DNA from: Arthrospiribacter ruber
GTDB lineage: Bacteria; Bacteroidota; Bacteroidia; Cytophagales; Cyclobacteriaceae
Direction of reading: 5' to 3'
Length of the DNA stretch: 64,000 nt
Assembly (NCBI RefSeq): GCF_019343195.1
Contig: NZ_RPHB01000001.1
Span: forward strand, 124,001-188,000
Positions 27,190 to 35,261 of the stretch are shown here, in pieces. The notes below the pieces were generated by a model, which made no database searches, was not told where the DNA came from, and saw nothing but the letters and a program-made list of their open reading frames with translations. Made by a program: the position numbers and the translations under genes. Within the stretch, counting starts at the first letter, position 1. The number at the start of each line of letters is the position of its first letter.

Positions 27190-29964
27190 ATGAAAATACA
27201 TCCACACGAAACCAAAAAACATTTAGATTTAAAATCAGGTAAACTGACTTATTGGAGCTTGCAATCACTTCAGGATGCAGGGTATTCGGTAGATAAATTG
27301 CCCTTTTCGATAAGGATTTTGTTGGAAAATGCCCTTAGGAATTTTGATGATTTCGGCATCACCCAAGAACATATAGAAACCCTTGCCACATGGTCACCGG
27401 AACCCTCGGATAAAGATATTCCATTTAAGCCAGCCAGGGTATTGATGCAGGATTTTACAGGAGTGCCTGCGGTAGTGGATATCGCTTCACTTAGGGCTGA
27501 AGCCGTTCGTAAGGGAAAGGATCCTGAAAAAATAAATCCTTTGATTCCAGTGGATTTGGTGATTGACCATTCTGTTCAGGTGGATTTTTTTGGAACCAAT
27601 TATTCTTACAAGAAAAATGTAGAGGTCGAGTATGAGAGAAACGGGGAAAGGTATCAGTTTTTGAAATGGGCGCAGAAGGCATTTGATAATTTTTCGGTGG
27701 TGCCTCCCGGGATGGGGATCTGTCATCAGGTGAATCTTGAATATCTGGCACAGGGAGTGATAGCTAGGGATGGTAATGTATTCCCAGATACCTTAGTGGG
27801 TACAGATTCCCACACTCCAATGGTCAATGGTATAGGCGTTGTAGCTTGGGGTGTAGGTGGTATAGAAGCCGAGGCTGCCATTTTAGGTCAGCCTATCTAT
27901 TTCATTATGCCAGAAGTAGTAGGGCTGAAACTTACAGGTAAGCTACCATTGGGAATTACCGCCACTGACATGGTATTGACCATTACTGAATTGCTGAGGA
28001 AGCATGGTGTAGTAGGTAAATTTGTAGAAGTTTTCGGTCCCGGGTTAGACAACTTATCAGTGCCAGATAGGGCTACGATCTCCAATATGTCTCCAGAATT
28101 TGGATGTACGGTCACCTATTTCCCAATTGATGACCGAACGCTCGACTACATGGGCAAAACCAACAGGAGCGAAGATCAGATTGACCTGGTAAGGCAATAT
28201 TGTAAGAACAATATGCTTTGGAGAGAAAATGAAGATAAAATCAACTACAGTTCGGTACTAGAGCTTGATTTAAGTAGCGTAGAACCCACCGTTTCCGGTC
28301 CAAAAAGACCTCAGGATAAAATTCTATTGAAAGAATTCAAAAGTAAATTCGGTGAGCTCCTTCAGGATGTCCATGGTAGGGAGTATATACCAATTGATAA
28401 AAGAGACGTAGGGAGATGGCACGCTGAAGGAGGCAGTCAGCCTGGAGAAAACAGAGGAGGGGATGCAGATGGTGTGGAGTATGAGACTAAGGTAAAAAAT
28501 GGACTCAAAACTGTGGTGGTTAAACTGCACAATGAAAAATTCGCTTTGCATGATGGGTCAATAGTCATTGCAGCCATCACTTCATGTACCAATACCTCTA
28601 ATCCTTCGGTAATGCTTGGAGCAGGTTTGGTAGCCAAAAAGGCACGTGAAAGAGGTCTTGATGTCAAGCCTTGGGTAAAGACCTCTTTGGCTCCAGGTTC
28701 GAAGGTGGTGACGGATTATTTGGAAAAATCAGGCTTGTTGGATGATCTTGAAGCTTTGAGGTTTCATGTGGTTGGGTACGGTTGTACTTCCTGTATTGGT
28801 AATTCGGGGCCTTTGCCAAGGCATATTGCCAGCGCCGTAGAGGACAATGACCTTGTGGTAAGTTCCGTCCTTTCCGGCAATAGGAATTTTGAAGCTAGGG
28901 TGCATCCACAGGTAAAAATGAATTACCTGATGTCGCCTATGCTTGTAGTGGCATTTGCATTAGCGGGTAGAGTGGATATTGACCTTTTGAATGAACCTTT
29001 GGGTTATGATCCAAACTTAGAGCCTGTTTACCTGAAAGATATTTGGCCTTCCAATGAAGAAATCAATGATGTGATGAGCCAGGTCTTGTCTCCTGGAGAT
29101 TATGCAAAGAGTTATGGGGAAATATTTGAAGGTAATGACATGTGGAAGCAGCTCGAGGCTCCAAAGGATAAAGTGTACCAATGGTCATCTGAGAGTACTT
29201 ATATTAAGGAAGCGCCGTTTTTTGAAGGAATATCAGAAAAGGTAGGTGAACCCAATGATATTTCGGAAGCGCATGTACTTCTGAAGTTGGGTGATTCCAT
29301 TACTACAGATCATATTTCTCCGGCAGGTTCTTTTGCTGAGTCCAGTCCTGCTGGACAGTATTTGGTCAATAGGGGAGTAGAGAGAAAGGATTTTAATTCC
29401 TATGGCTCTCGAAGAGGCAATGATGAAGTGATGGTCAGAGGGACTTTTGCCAATGTAAGGATCAAAAACAAGCTTGCCGAAAGGGAAGGTGGTTATACCC
29501 TACACATTCCTTCAGGGGAAGAAATGAGCGTGTTCGACGCCGCACAAAAATACAGGTCAGAAAATATCCCGCTGTTGGTATTGGCCGGTAAGGAATATGG
29601 TAGTGGCTCTTCCAGAGACTGGGCTGCAAAGGGTACCAATCTTCTGGGTATCAAAGCTGTAATCGCTGAGAGTTACGAAAGGATACACAGAAGTAACCTT
29701 GTCGGTATGGGTGTTTTGCCATTACAATATGAAGAAGGTCAGACCGCTGATAGTTTAGGATTGACTGGAAAAGAATCTTTCAGTATTACGGGTATCGCAG
29801 ATAATTTGAAACCCATGAAAAAACTAAAGGTTACAGCAAAAAAAGAGGAAGGCAAAAAAATAGAATTTGAGGTGCTTTGTCGTCTGGATTCTGCCATTGA
29901 AGTAGAGTATTACAAGAATGGGGGGATCTTACATTATGTACTGAGAGATTTTCTAAAGAAATGA
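27190..29964 (+). CDS. acnA: Aconitate hydratase AcnA
   Basis: TCA-cycle enzyme of 924 residues that interconverts citrate and isocitrate with a [4Fe-4S] cluster. The cluster ligands are C466 in ITSCTNTSNP and C532/C535 in YGCTSCIGNSG. Length and motifs (DSHTPMVNG, GSSRDWAAKG near residue 806) match the AcnA/IRP1 branch rather than AcnB. Monocistronic: an ATG 118 nt after the divergent EEP gene and a terminator 50 nt after its stop. Confidence 0.96.
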   Translation: MKIHPHETKKHLDLKSGKLTYWSLQSLQDAGYSVDKLPFSIRILLENALRNFDDFGITQEHIETLATWSPEPSDKDIPFKPARVLMQDFTGVPAVVDIASLRAEAVRKGKDPEKINPLIPVDLVIDHSVQVDFFGTNYSYKKNVEVEYERNGERYQFLKWAQKAFDNFSVVPPGMGICHQVNLEYLAQGVIARDGNVFPDTLVGTDSHTPMVNGIGVVAWGVGGIEAEAAILGQPIYFIMPEVVGLKLTGKLPLGITATDMVLTITELLRKHGVVGKFVEVFGPGLDNLSVPDRATISNMSPEFGCTVTYFPIDDRTLDYMGKTNRSEDQIDLVRQYCKNNMLWRENEDKINYSSVLELDLSSVEPTVSGPKRPQDKILLKEFKSKFGELLQDVHGREYIPIDKRDVGRWHAEGGSQPGENRGGDADGVEYETKVKNGLKTVVVKLHNEKFALHDGSIVIAAITSCTNTSNPSVMLGAGLVAKKARERGLDVKPWVKTSLAPGSKVVTDYLEKSGLLDDLEALRFHVVGYGCTSCIGNSGPLPRHIASAVEDNDLVVSSVLSGNRNFEARVHPQVKMNYLMSPMLVVAFALAGRVDIDLLNEPLGYDPNLEPVYLKDIWPSNEEINDVMSQVLSPGDYAKSYGEIFEGNDMWKQLEAPKDKVYQWSSESTYIKEAPFFEGISEKVGEPNDISEAHVLLKLGDSITTDHISPAGSFAESSPAGQYLVNRGVERKDFNSYGSRRGNDEVMVRGTFANVRIKNKLAEREGGYTLHIPSGEEMSVFDAAQKYRSENIPLLVLAGKEYGSGSSRDWAAKGTNLLGIKAVIAESYERIHRSNLVGMGVLPLQYEEGQTADSLGLTGKESFSITGIADNLKPMKKLKVTAKKEEGKKIEFEVLCRLDSAIEVEYYKNGGILHYVLRDFLKK

Positions 29965-30015
29965 TCTTTTATTCGGGGTTTTGATTTTCAAAATCTTGAG
30001 ATCTGAATGACTATG

Positions 30016-30042
30016 AAGGCCGGCTATATCCGGCCTTTTTTG
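30016..30042 (+). terminator. Terminator after acnA
   Basis: AAGGCCGG (30016-30023) pairs with CCGGCCTT (30030-30037) over a six-base loop and is followed by a T run. Confidence 0.9.
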
Positions 30043-30089
30043 TATATTTTTAAGGTAAGTGTGAATTTTTTGCCTTTTTTAGATGAAAA

Positions 30090-30109
30090 AATACCCAAAA
30101 TTGGGTATT
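30090..30109. repeat. Inverted repeat upstream of the zinc-ribbon gene
   Basis: AATACCCAA and TTGGGTATT face each other with two bases between (9-bp arms). There is no T tract, so it is unlikely to be a terminator. It lies about 85 nt before the zinc-ribbon gene and could be an operator. Confidence 0.45.
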
Positions 30110-30192
30110 GCTTCAATATTATCGAATTGTTAATTTCAACAGTAGATTTAGTTCCCCTCCGGGGTTTCTTCAAACTTTAAAAAATTAATTTT

Positions 30193-30600
30193 ATGGAGTT
30201 AAAAAGAAAACGATGCCTCTATTGTGGGTCGATTATTCACGGGAGGTCAGACAAGAAATTTTGCGATGATAAGTGCAGAAGCAGCCACAACAATCAGCAT
30301 AAAGATGAAGTGGTAGATGAAGTAAAGTCCATCCAGTATATCCAAAAGGCAAACCGTAAAATTCTGATGATGGTATTGAAAGACGGAGTAGAAAGTGTAA
30401 AAGTGCCTAAAGAGCGACTTTCTCAAATGGGATTTAACTTTAAGTACCATACCCATCATTTTGCCCATTCTCCCAATAAGTTTTTTTGGTTTAATTTTGA
30501 TTATGGGATTCTGGATTATTGGGACGGCTGGGTGCTGGTTGTCAGGGATATGGGAGAAGGTTATCTGGAAAATCTTAAAAGGATTGGTGGAGACCTTTGA
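30193..30600 (+). CDS. Small zinc-ribbon protein of unknown function
   Basis: A 135-residue soluble protein. An N-terminal zinc ribbon has CLYC at 8-11 and CDDKC at about 24-28, each pair followed by basic residues, as in proteins annotated DUF2116-like. The rest, ending FFWFNFDYGILDYWDGW and a helix, has no family I can name. The ATG at 30193 is preceded by an AT-rich leader. It lies 47 nt upstream of the EcsC gene and may be co-transcribed with it. Role unknown; nucleic-acid or protein binding is possible from the ribbon only. Confidence 0.7.
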   Translation: MELKRKRCLYCGSIIHGRSDKKFCDDKCRSSHNNQHKDEVVDEVKSIQYIQKANRKILMMVLKDGVESVKVPKERLSQMGFNFKYHTHHFAHSPNKFFWFNFDYGILDYWDGWVLVVRDMGEGYLENLKRIGGDL

Positions 30601-30647
30601 CATCGTTTTTTCAGGCAATACGTATATTCGATTAGCCTGAAAAAATT

Positions 30648-31397
30648 ATGGATAACAGCCCCGATCTAAATGATGATTTCTATGAAGAATTGGCTTTTGC
30701 GGAGATGTCAGCTTGGCTTGCCAAAAACCATCAAAGGCCTTCTTTGATCAATTTCATTACAAAGGGGACCCAAAAAACCATCAATCAGATTCTACCTGAG
30801 AGGTTTCACAAGGCCGTTACTTTTGCCATTGAAAATATGGTGAAAGGTGTTTTGTTCGGTACCCGTTTCATAACTCCTAAGGCTCTTGATGGGGTTTCAC
30901 TTCAGGAAAGAGAAAAGAAAGTTCGGAAAATCATCAAGTTTTATAAGAATACCGCTTCAGCTGAAGGTGCGATCACAGGAGCAGGGGGGATTCTTATGGG
31001 AATAGCTGATTTTCCGGCCTTTTTGACCATTAAGATGAAAATGCTTTTTGAAATCGCTGCAGCCTATGGCAAGGATGTCAGCGATTTCAGAGAGCGTTTG
31101 TTTATGCTTTATATCTTCAAACTGGCATTCTCTAGCCAAGAGACCAGGAATCAGACGGTCAAGCTTATTGAAGATTGGGAGAATGACGCATCAGATCTTC
31201 CGGAAACGGTCAATGATTTTGATTGGCGCTCTTTTCAATTGGAGTATAGAGATTATATGGATTTGGCCAAGTTGGCGCAGCTTATTCCAGTCATCGGTGC
31301 CGGAGTTGGTGCTGTTGCCAATTACCAATTGAGTGGTAAGCTGGGAGAAACCGCGCTTCAGTGCTATAGGGTGAGGTATTTTCGGTGGGAAGTGTAG
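30648..31397 (+). CDS. EcsC-family protein
   Basis: A 249-residue protein of the EcsC family. The central glycine-rich segment with AITGAGGILMGIADFPAFL (about 105-123) and the C-terminal VIGAGVGAVANYQ are the typical features; both are hydrophobic enough to touch the membrane. EcsC proteins were first linked to the Ecs ABC transporter, but no such transporter is here and the molecular role is unknown. Downstream lies the WYL remnant on the opposite strand. Confidence 0.85.
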   Translation: MDNSPDLNDDFYEELAFAEMSAWLAKNHQRPSLINFITKGTQKTINQILPERFHKAVTFAIENMVKGVLFGTRFITPKALDGVSLQEREKKVRKIIKFYKNTASAEGAITGAGGILMGIADFPAFLTIKMKMLFEIAAAYGKDVSDFRERLFMLYIFKLAFSSQETRNQTVKLIEDWENDASDLPETVNDFDWRSFQLEYRDYMDLAKLAQLIPVIGAGVGAVANYQLSGKLGETALQCYRVRYFRWEV

Positions 31398-31426
31398 AGT
31401 TTGATTGATATTAAAATACTAAGTGT

Positions 31427-31732
31427 TTAGCCTAATACTCCCCCCACATTATTCCTAGCCTTCTCCTTAATAATATCCCTTAACCTCTCCGGAGCATCGA
31501 CCCTGACTTCGTCACCATGGGAAAGGATCTCGGAGATCAGTTCATACTCGATTTTCACACGGAGTCGGATGGTGAGGATATTGCCGTCATCAACCAAGAT
31601 CTCCTGACTTGTATGCCAAGGTAAGGATTTGATATAGCGACCTTTGAATTCTGTGAAAGTTAGGATCACTTCTTCAACTGGATTGTTTGGCGTGTTGATG
31701 TTGCTAATGGATCTGAAATAAAACCCAAATGA
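31427..31732 (-). pseudogene. C-terminal remnant of a WYL-domain transcriptional regulator
   Basis: About 101 codons in one open frame end at TAA 31427-31429; upstream the frame meets a stop at 31733-31735. The text NPVEEVILTFTEFKGRYIKS, then LPWHTSQEILVDD and a basic end (ERLRDIIKEKA) match the last part of WYL regulators, where the second half of the WYL domain is followed by the WCX extension. The N-terminal helix-turn-helix and first WYL half are missing; the 160 nt upstream do not encode them. No insertion element is nearby. It is most likely a decayed gene; expression as a short protein from an internal ATG (at 31669) cannot be excluded. Confidence 0.65.
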
Positions 31733-31831
31733 TTAACGACAGTCTTTTAATATCCCAATAGGTTGAGTTTTGTAATTTACAATAATACTTGATTATTAGA
31801 ATTGGGGGTAGCATGGAGTTTACTAATGTGT

Positions 31832-32677
31832 TCACTTCATAAAGTTCAAATAATATCGCCAGAGGAGATAAGTGAAGTTTCTTAGAAATAGAGCAGGGTT
31901 CCTATGAAGGTAAATAAAGATCAGCCAATTGAGGGTAAACCTTTCCATGTGAACTTTCTTTACTGATTTAAGCCGATATAAACCATTTCTATTATACCTG
32001 TAGAATGAGGTGGTTTCAGGTGTTGATATTACTTTGCCACGGTTTTTTAGATAAACAAACAATATTACATCCATTACAGGAGCCTTTCTAGTTATCTTAT
32101 TATTTAAAAAATCATTCATATCATTTTTAAAAAACCAGCTTGAAATATGTCCGAGATAGGCAACATTCCTAAGTTCCTTTGGGGATTTAATGGAAAAGGT
32201 GTCAACCAACGGTTTTGCACTTTCCCCAGAGGATTTCTCTAGTAAAGTGTTTGTCAGACATAAGTTCGCTTCAGGATTTTTTTCCATCAAATCAAATTGA
32301 AGCTGAAGCTTGTTTTCATCTATCCAATAATCATCTCCATCGCAGTAGGCTAAGTACTTGCCTCTAGCACACTTGAAATTTTCTAAATGGTTAAATCTGC
32401 CAACCTTTTTTCCTTTTATGAAGATTTTATCCTCTTCTTTTCTTAAAAAAAGACGAATTTTATCTGGGTATTTTTCTGCATATTCAATACATATCGCACG
32501 GGTTCCATCAGTGCTGGCATCTTCTCCTACAATAATTTCGAATGCGAAATTAGTCTTTTGGCTGAGAATGCTATCAAGACAGGTTGATATGAAATCTACA
32601 TGTTGAAAAGTCGAAACTAAAACAGATACAGTAGGTTGGATTTTAGATATTGGCTTATCGGACCCAAGATATTCCAT
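31832..32677 (-). CDS. Glycosyltransferase family 2
   Basis: A 281-residue GT-A glycosyltransferase. Visible motifs are VSVLVSTFQHVDFI at the start, EIIVGEDASTDGT (nucleotide-sugar binding Asp) and YCDGDDYW (DxD metal site). No membrane helix is needed for this type. It resembles the GT2 enzyme at 62480-63376 in the polysaccharide locus (shared DDYW and QKTNFxFE context), so both probably build related surface glycans. It is last in a tight three-gene unit: one base separates it from the acyltransferase stop. Confidence 0.88.
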   Translation of the reverse strand: MEYLGSDKPISKIQPTVSVLVSTFQHVDFISTCLDSILSQKTNFAFEIIVGEDASTDGTRAICIEYAEKYPDKIRLFLRKEEDKIFIKGKKVGRFNHLENFKCARGKYLAYCDGDDYWIDENKLQLQFDLMEKNPEANLCLTNTLLEKSSGESAKPLVDTFSIKSPKELRNVAYLGHISSWFFKNDMNDFLNNKITRKAPVMDVILFVYLKNRGKVISTPETTSFYRYNRNGLYRLKSVKKVHMERFTLNWLIFIYLHRNPALFLRNFTYLLWRYYLNFMK

Positions 32678-32678
32678 G

Positions 32679-33326
32679 TTAAATTTCTTTGACTACTTTA
32701 CAAGGGTTTCCAAAAGCTATGCAATTAGCAGGAATGTCTTTGGTAACCACACTTCCAATACCGATAACTGTGTTTGCTCCAATATTTATATTGTCTTTGA
32801 TAACTGCTCCCGACCCTATAGTGCAGCCCGGACCGACATTAACCTTTCCTGATAGAACGGCTCCTGGGTTAATATCGGTAAAATCCCCAATGGAATTATG
32901 ATGGCCAATTGAGGCCCCTCTTTTTACAAATACCCCAAATCCTATCGAAGATTGAGATCCTATTACAGTTTTTGGTTCAATAAGTACTCCTTTTTCCAAT
33001 TTTGATGAAAGTGCCAAATAGCTTGTAGGGTGAACCAATTGTTGATATCTTTCTTTATCAACCTGAAATTCAGAAAAGAAGTAATCAAAAATAGCTCTCT
33101 TATTAGAAGCTCCTGATGTTCCAAAAAAGACAGCACCTGAAATTTCCGAGTATGAATTCATCGGATGAGCTTCATAAGAATATTGAAGAACAGGCATAAA
33201 AGGTTCTAAATACTGCTCCTGATTGATAAAGAATTCAAATCTTGAAATACCATAAATCTCTTGAAACATATCAAAAAGGATCGTGCTGGTATCCTTAGAT
33301 ATACCTAGTAGTTTGGTAGATTTCAT
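32679..33326 (-). CDS. Hexapeptide-repeat acyltransferase (NeuD/PglD-like)
   Basis: A 215-residue protein. Residues 1-95 form a Rossmann-like N-terminal region as in PglD/NeuD; from about 98 the left-handed beta-helix begins (VHPTSYLALSSKLEKG), with hexapeptide turns and the catalytic His pair H142/H143 in ASIGHHNSIGDF. The end AFGNPCKVVKEI is the usual GNPA-type closure. Members acetylate amino sugars or nucleotide sugars with acetyl-CoA. The ATG overlaps the BKACE stop as ATGA; it is therefore translationally coupled to that gene. Confidence 0.85.
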   Translation of the reverse strand: MKSTKLLGISKDTSTILFDMFQEIYGISRFEFFINQEQYLEPFMPVLQYSYEAHPMNSYSEISGAVFFGTSGASNKRAIFDYFFSEFQVDKERYQQLVHPTSYLALSSKLEKGVLIEPKTVIGSQSSIGFGVFVKRGASIGHHNSIGDFTDINPGAVLSGKVNVGPGCTIGSGAVIKDNINIGANTVIGIGSVVTKDIPANCIAFGNPCKVVKEI

Positions 33327-34153
33327 CGTTTTCTATTGTAAAAACCTTTATTTCCAAAGTCTTTCGGGTGATAAAATTCTTTTCCATGAATTTCGATAAG
33401 CTGGTGAATTCTCTTTACCAATTCTAAATTGGTACAATGTCTACTGCGGTTATGGTCCCACCAGATATTATCCTCTATGCCTACCCTAACACCGTAACCA
33501 AGAGCAATGGCCGCTGCATTTACAGATAATTGATGGCTACCTAGGCCAGCCATTGCAATATAATGTTCATTTGGAATTTCATTGATAGCCATTCCAATTT
33601 GGCTAAATTTTGGCTGAAGGCCTGCGATGTTTCCAAAAAGAATGTTCCAATAGAAAGGCCCTTCGACGAGCCCCTTCTTGATTAGGTAATGACCAAAGTT
33701 AATCATCCCCATATCAAAACATTCCAACTCTGGCACAACACCGTATTGTTGCATTTTTTCTGCCAATCGTTTTATCATTTCAGGTGTATTCATTGACGCC
33801 TGATTAGCAAAATTTAGCGAAGAAAGGGTAAGCGAACACATGTCAGGTTGAAGCTCAATTACAGCAGATCTTTTTTCAAATTCAGGGAAATTTCGCCCTG
33901 AAGTGCTACCACAAATAATCAATTCCGGGCAATGTTTTCGAACTCCTTCGAATATTTCCTGGTATACATTTTTCTGGTACGTCGGAACCCCATCATCTTG
34001 TCTGGCATGCAAATGAGCAATGGTTACTCCAAGCTCATATGCCTCATGGGTTTGTTCAATAATTTCTTGAGGGGAAATGGGTACATTAGCCGTTGTTTGT
34101 TTGGTGGGAACCATACCCGTCGGGCAAAAATTTATTATAATTTTTGAATTCAT
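33323..34153 (-). CDS. BKACE-family enzyme (3-keto-5-aminohexanoate cleavage-like, DUF849)
   Basis: A 276-residue TIM-barrel enzyme of the beta-keto-acid cleavage family. The family reaction combines a beta-keto acid with acetyl-CoA to give acetoacetate and a CoA ester. The zinc ligands are visible: H47 and H49 in IAHLHAR and E227 in GIEDNIWW. It shares an operon with an acyltransferase and a glycosyltransferase, not with lysine-fermentation genes, so the substrate is probably different from the classic one. The product could feed an acyl-CoA to the neighbouring acyltransferase (inference). First gene of the unit. Confidence 0.85.
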   Translation of the reverse strand: MNSKIIINFCPTGMVPTKQTTANVPISPQEIIEQTHEAYELGVTIAHLHARQDDGVPTYQKNVYQEIFEGVRKHCPELIICGSTSGRNFPEFEKRSAVIELQPDMCSLTLSSLNFANQASMNTPEMIKRLAEKMQQYGVVPELECFDMGMINFGHYLIKKGLVEGPFYWNILFGNIAGLQPKFSQIGMAINEIPNEHYIAMAGLGSHQLSVNAAAIALGYGVRVGIEDNIWWDHNRSRHCTNLELVKRIHQLIEIHGKEFYHPKDFGNKGFYNRKR

Positions 34154-34286
34154 TTAATTTTTGAAAATTTTGGATTTATTTGAATCGAAAATCTAATATA
34201 AGGACCTTATTAATATATTTAAACAAAAAGAAGATGTATTGACTTCCATTTTAAATTAACTAATAATTACTTGATGAAAATTAAAT

Positions 34287-34311
34287 TTAATTAATAAATA
34301 TTATTAATTAA
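34287..34311. repeat. AT-rich inverted repeat between the BKACE and AAA genes
   Basis: TTAATTAATA (34287-34296) and TATTAATTAA (34302-34311) are exact complements with a five-base spacer. It lies in the divergent region between the glycan cassette and the AAA gene. The AT content makes chance formation fairly likely. Confidence 0.35.
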
Positions 34312-34398
34312 GCTATGTTTGATGGCTTGAGTCCTTAAGTTTTTAAATTTCGTTTGTGTGTCTCTCTGATCCTTTTTGATTTTTTGGAACAGGACATC

Positions 34399-35190
34399 AT
34401 GATTAACCTTGATTGCTTAAGAGATATCTGTAGGATTTATTATAAGTATTCTGATGATAATATGGTGAATAGTTACAGGGAAAGGCTACTGAAGTTTAAA
34501 ATAGTAAAGAGGAGAAAGTCAACAATTTCTATCTTGATGAAGACAGACGAAGGCTTTAAGCTGAAACAAATGCCCATTTTAAAACCTAAACTGGAAATTC
34601 TAGATAATTATAATCCTGATTTCCCTGACGTTCACAATCAAATAAAGAAAAGGCTCAATAAAAAAAATGATAAGGGGATATTATTGCTTCATGGAAAACC
34701 AGGAACAGGAAAAACGACCTACTTAAGATACCTTATAAACTCAATCAAGAAGAATATAATATTTTTCCCGCCCAATCTAGCTTCACAGATCGTTCAGCCA
34801 GACTTTGTTCAATTTCTTATATCAAATCCCAATACCATTTTGGTCATTGAAGATGCTGAGAATATAATTACCAACAGAGAAAATTCTGGGACCTCAGCAG
34901 TCTCATCTTTATTGAATATTTCAGATGGCTTACTTTCAGATTTTCTAAATATACAGGTGATATGTTCATTCAATACTGAGATTACCAATATTGATAAAGC
35001 TTTGGTCAGGAAAGGAAGATTAATTGCCAATTATGAGTTTAAGGATTTGGAGATTGAAAAAGCCAAAAAACTTTCTGAAAGATTAGGACTGGAAATTCAA
35101 ATCGATCGCCCGATGTCTGTTTCTGAGATTTATAATTTGAAAGAAAGAGATTTTAATAAACCACATGAAGTGAAAAAAATTGGGTTTTAG
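34399..35190 (+). CDS. Stand-alone AAA ATPase
   Basis: A 263-residue protein. Walker A is GKPGTGKTT (99-107), Walker B is ILVIED (147-152), the sensor-1 Asn is N192 in CSFNTE, and arginines in LVRKGRL (about 203-208) may be sensor or finger residues; together this is a BCS1-like AAA module. The first 95 residues are a helical and beta region without a known domain. The frame extends to a TTG at 34354, but the ATG at 34399, preceded by AGGA, is preferred. No partner gene is adjacent, so its target cannot be named. Confidence 0.78.
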   Translation: MINLDCLRDICRIYYKYSDDNMVNSYRERLLKFKIVKRRKSTISILMKTDEGFKLKQMPILKPKLEILDNYNPDFPDVHNQIKKRLNKKNDKGILLLHGKPGTGKTTYLRYLINSIKKNIIFFPPNLASQIVQPDFVQFLISNPNTILVIEDAENIITNRENSGTSAVSSLLNISDGLLSDFLNIQVICSFNTEITNIDKALVRKGRLIANYEFKDLEIEKAKKLSERLGLEIQIDRPMSVSEIYNLKERDFNKPHEVKKIGF

Positions 35191-35207
35191 ATTTTTAACA
35201 TCTGATC

Positions 35208-35246
35208 AAAAAAAAAGCCCTGCCAGAAATCCTGGCAGGGCTTTAT
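35208..35246. terminator. Bidirectional terminator between the AAA gene and the efflux adaptor
   Basis: AGCCCTGCCAG (35216-35226) pairs with CTGGCAGGGCT (35232-35242). A long A run on the left gives a strong U tract on the minus strand for the adaptor gene; the plus-strand T tract is short. Confidence 0.9.
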
Positions 35247-35261
35247 CTAAATACTGATATA

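Noticed and set aside
31427-31831. Insertion sequence or integrase scar next to the WYL remnant
   Set aside because: No transposase fragment, terminal repeats or tRNA end could be found around it.
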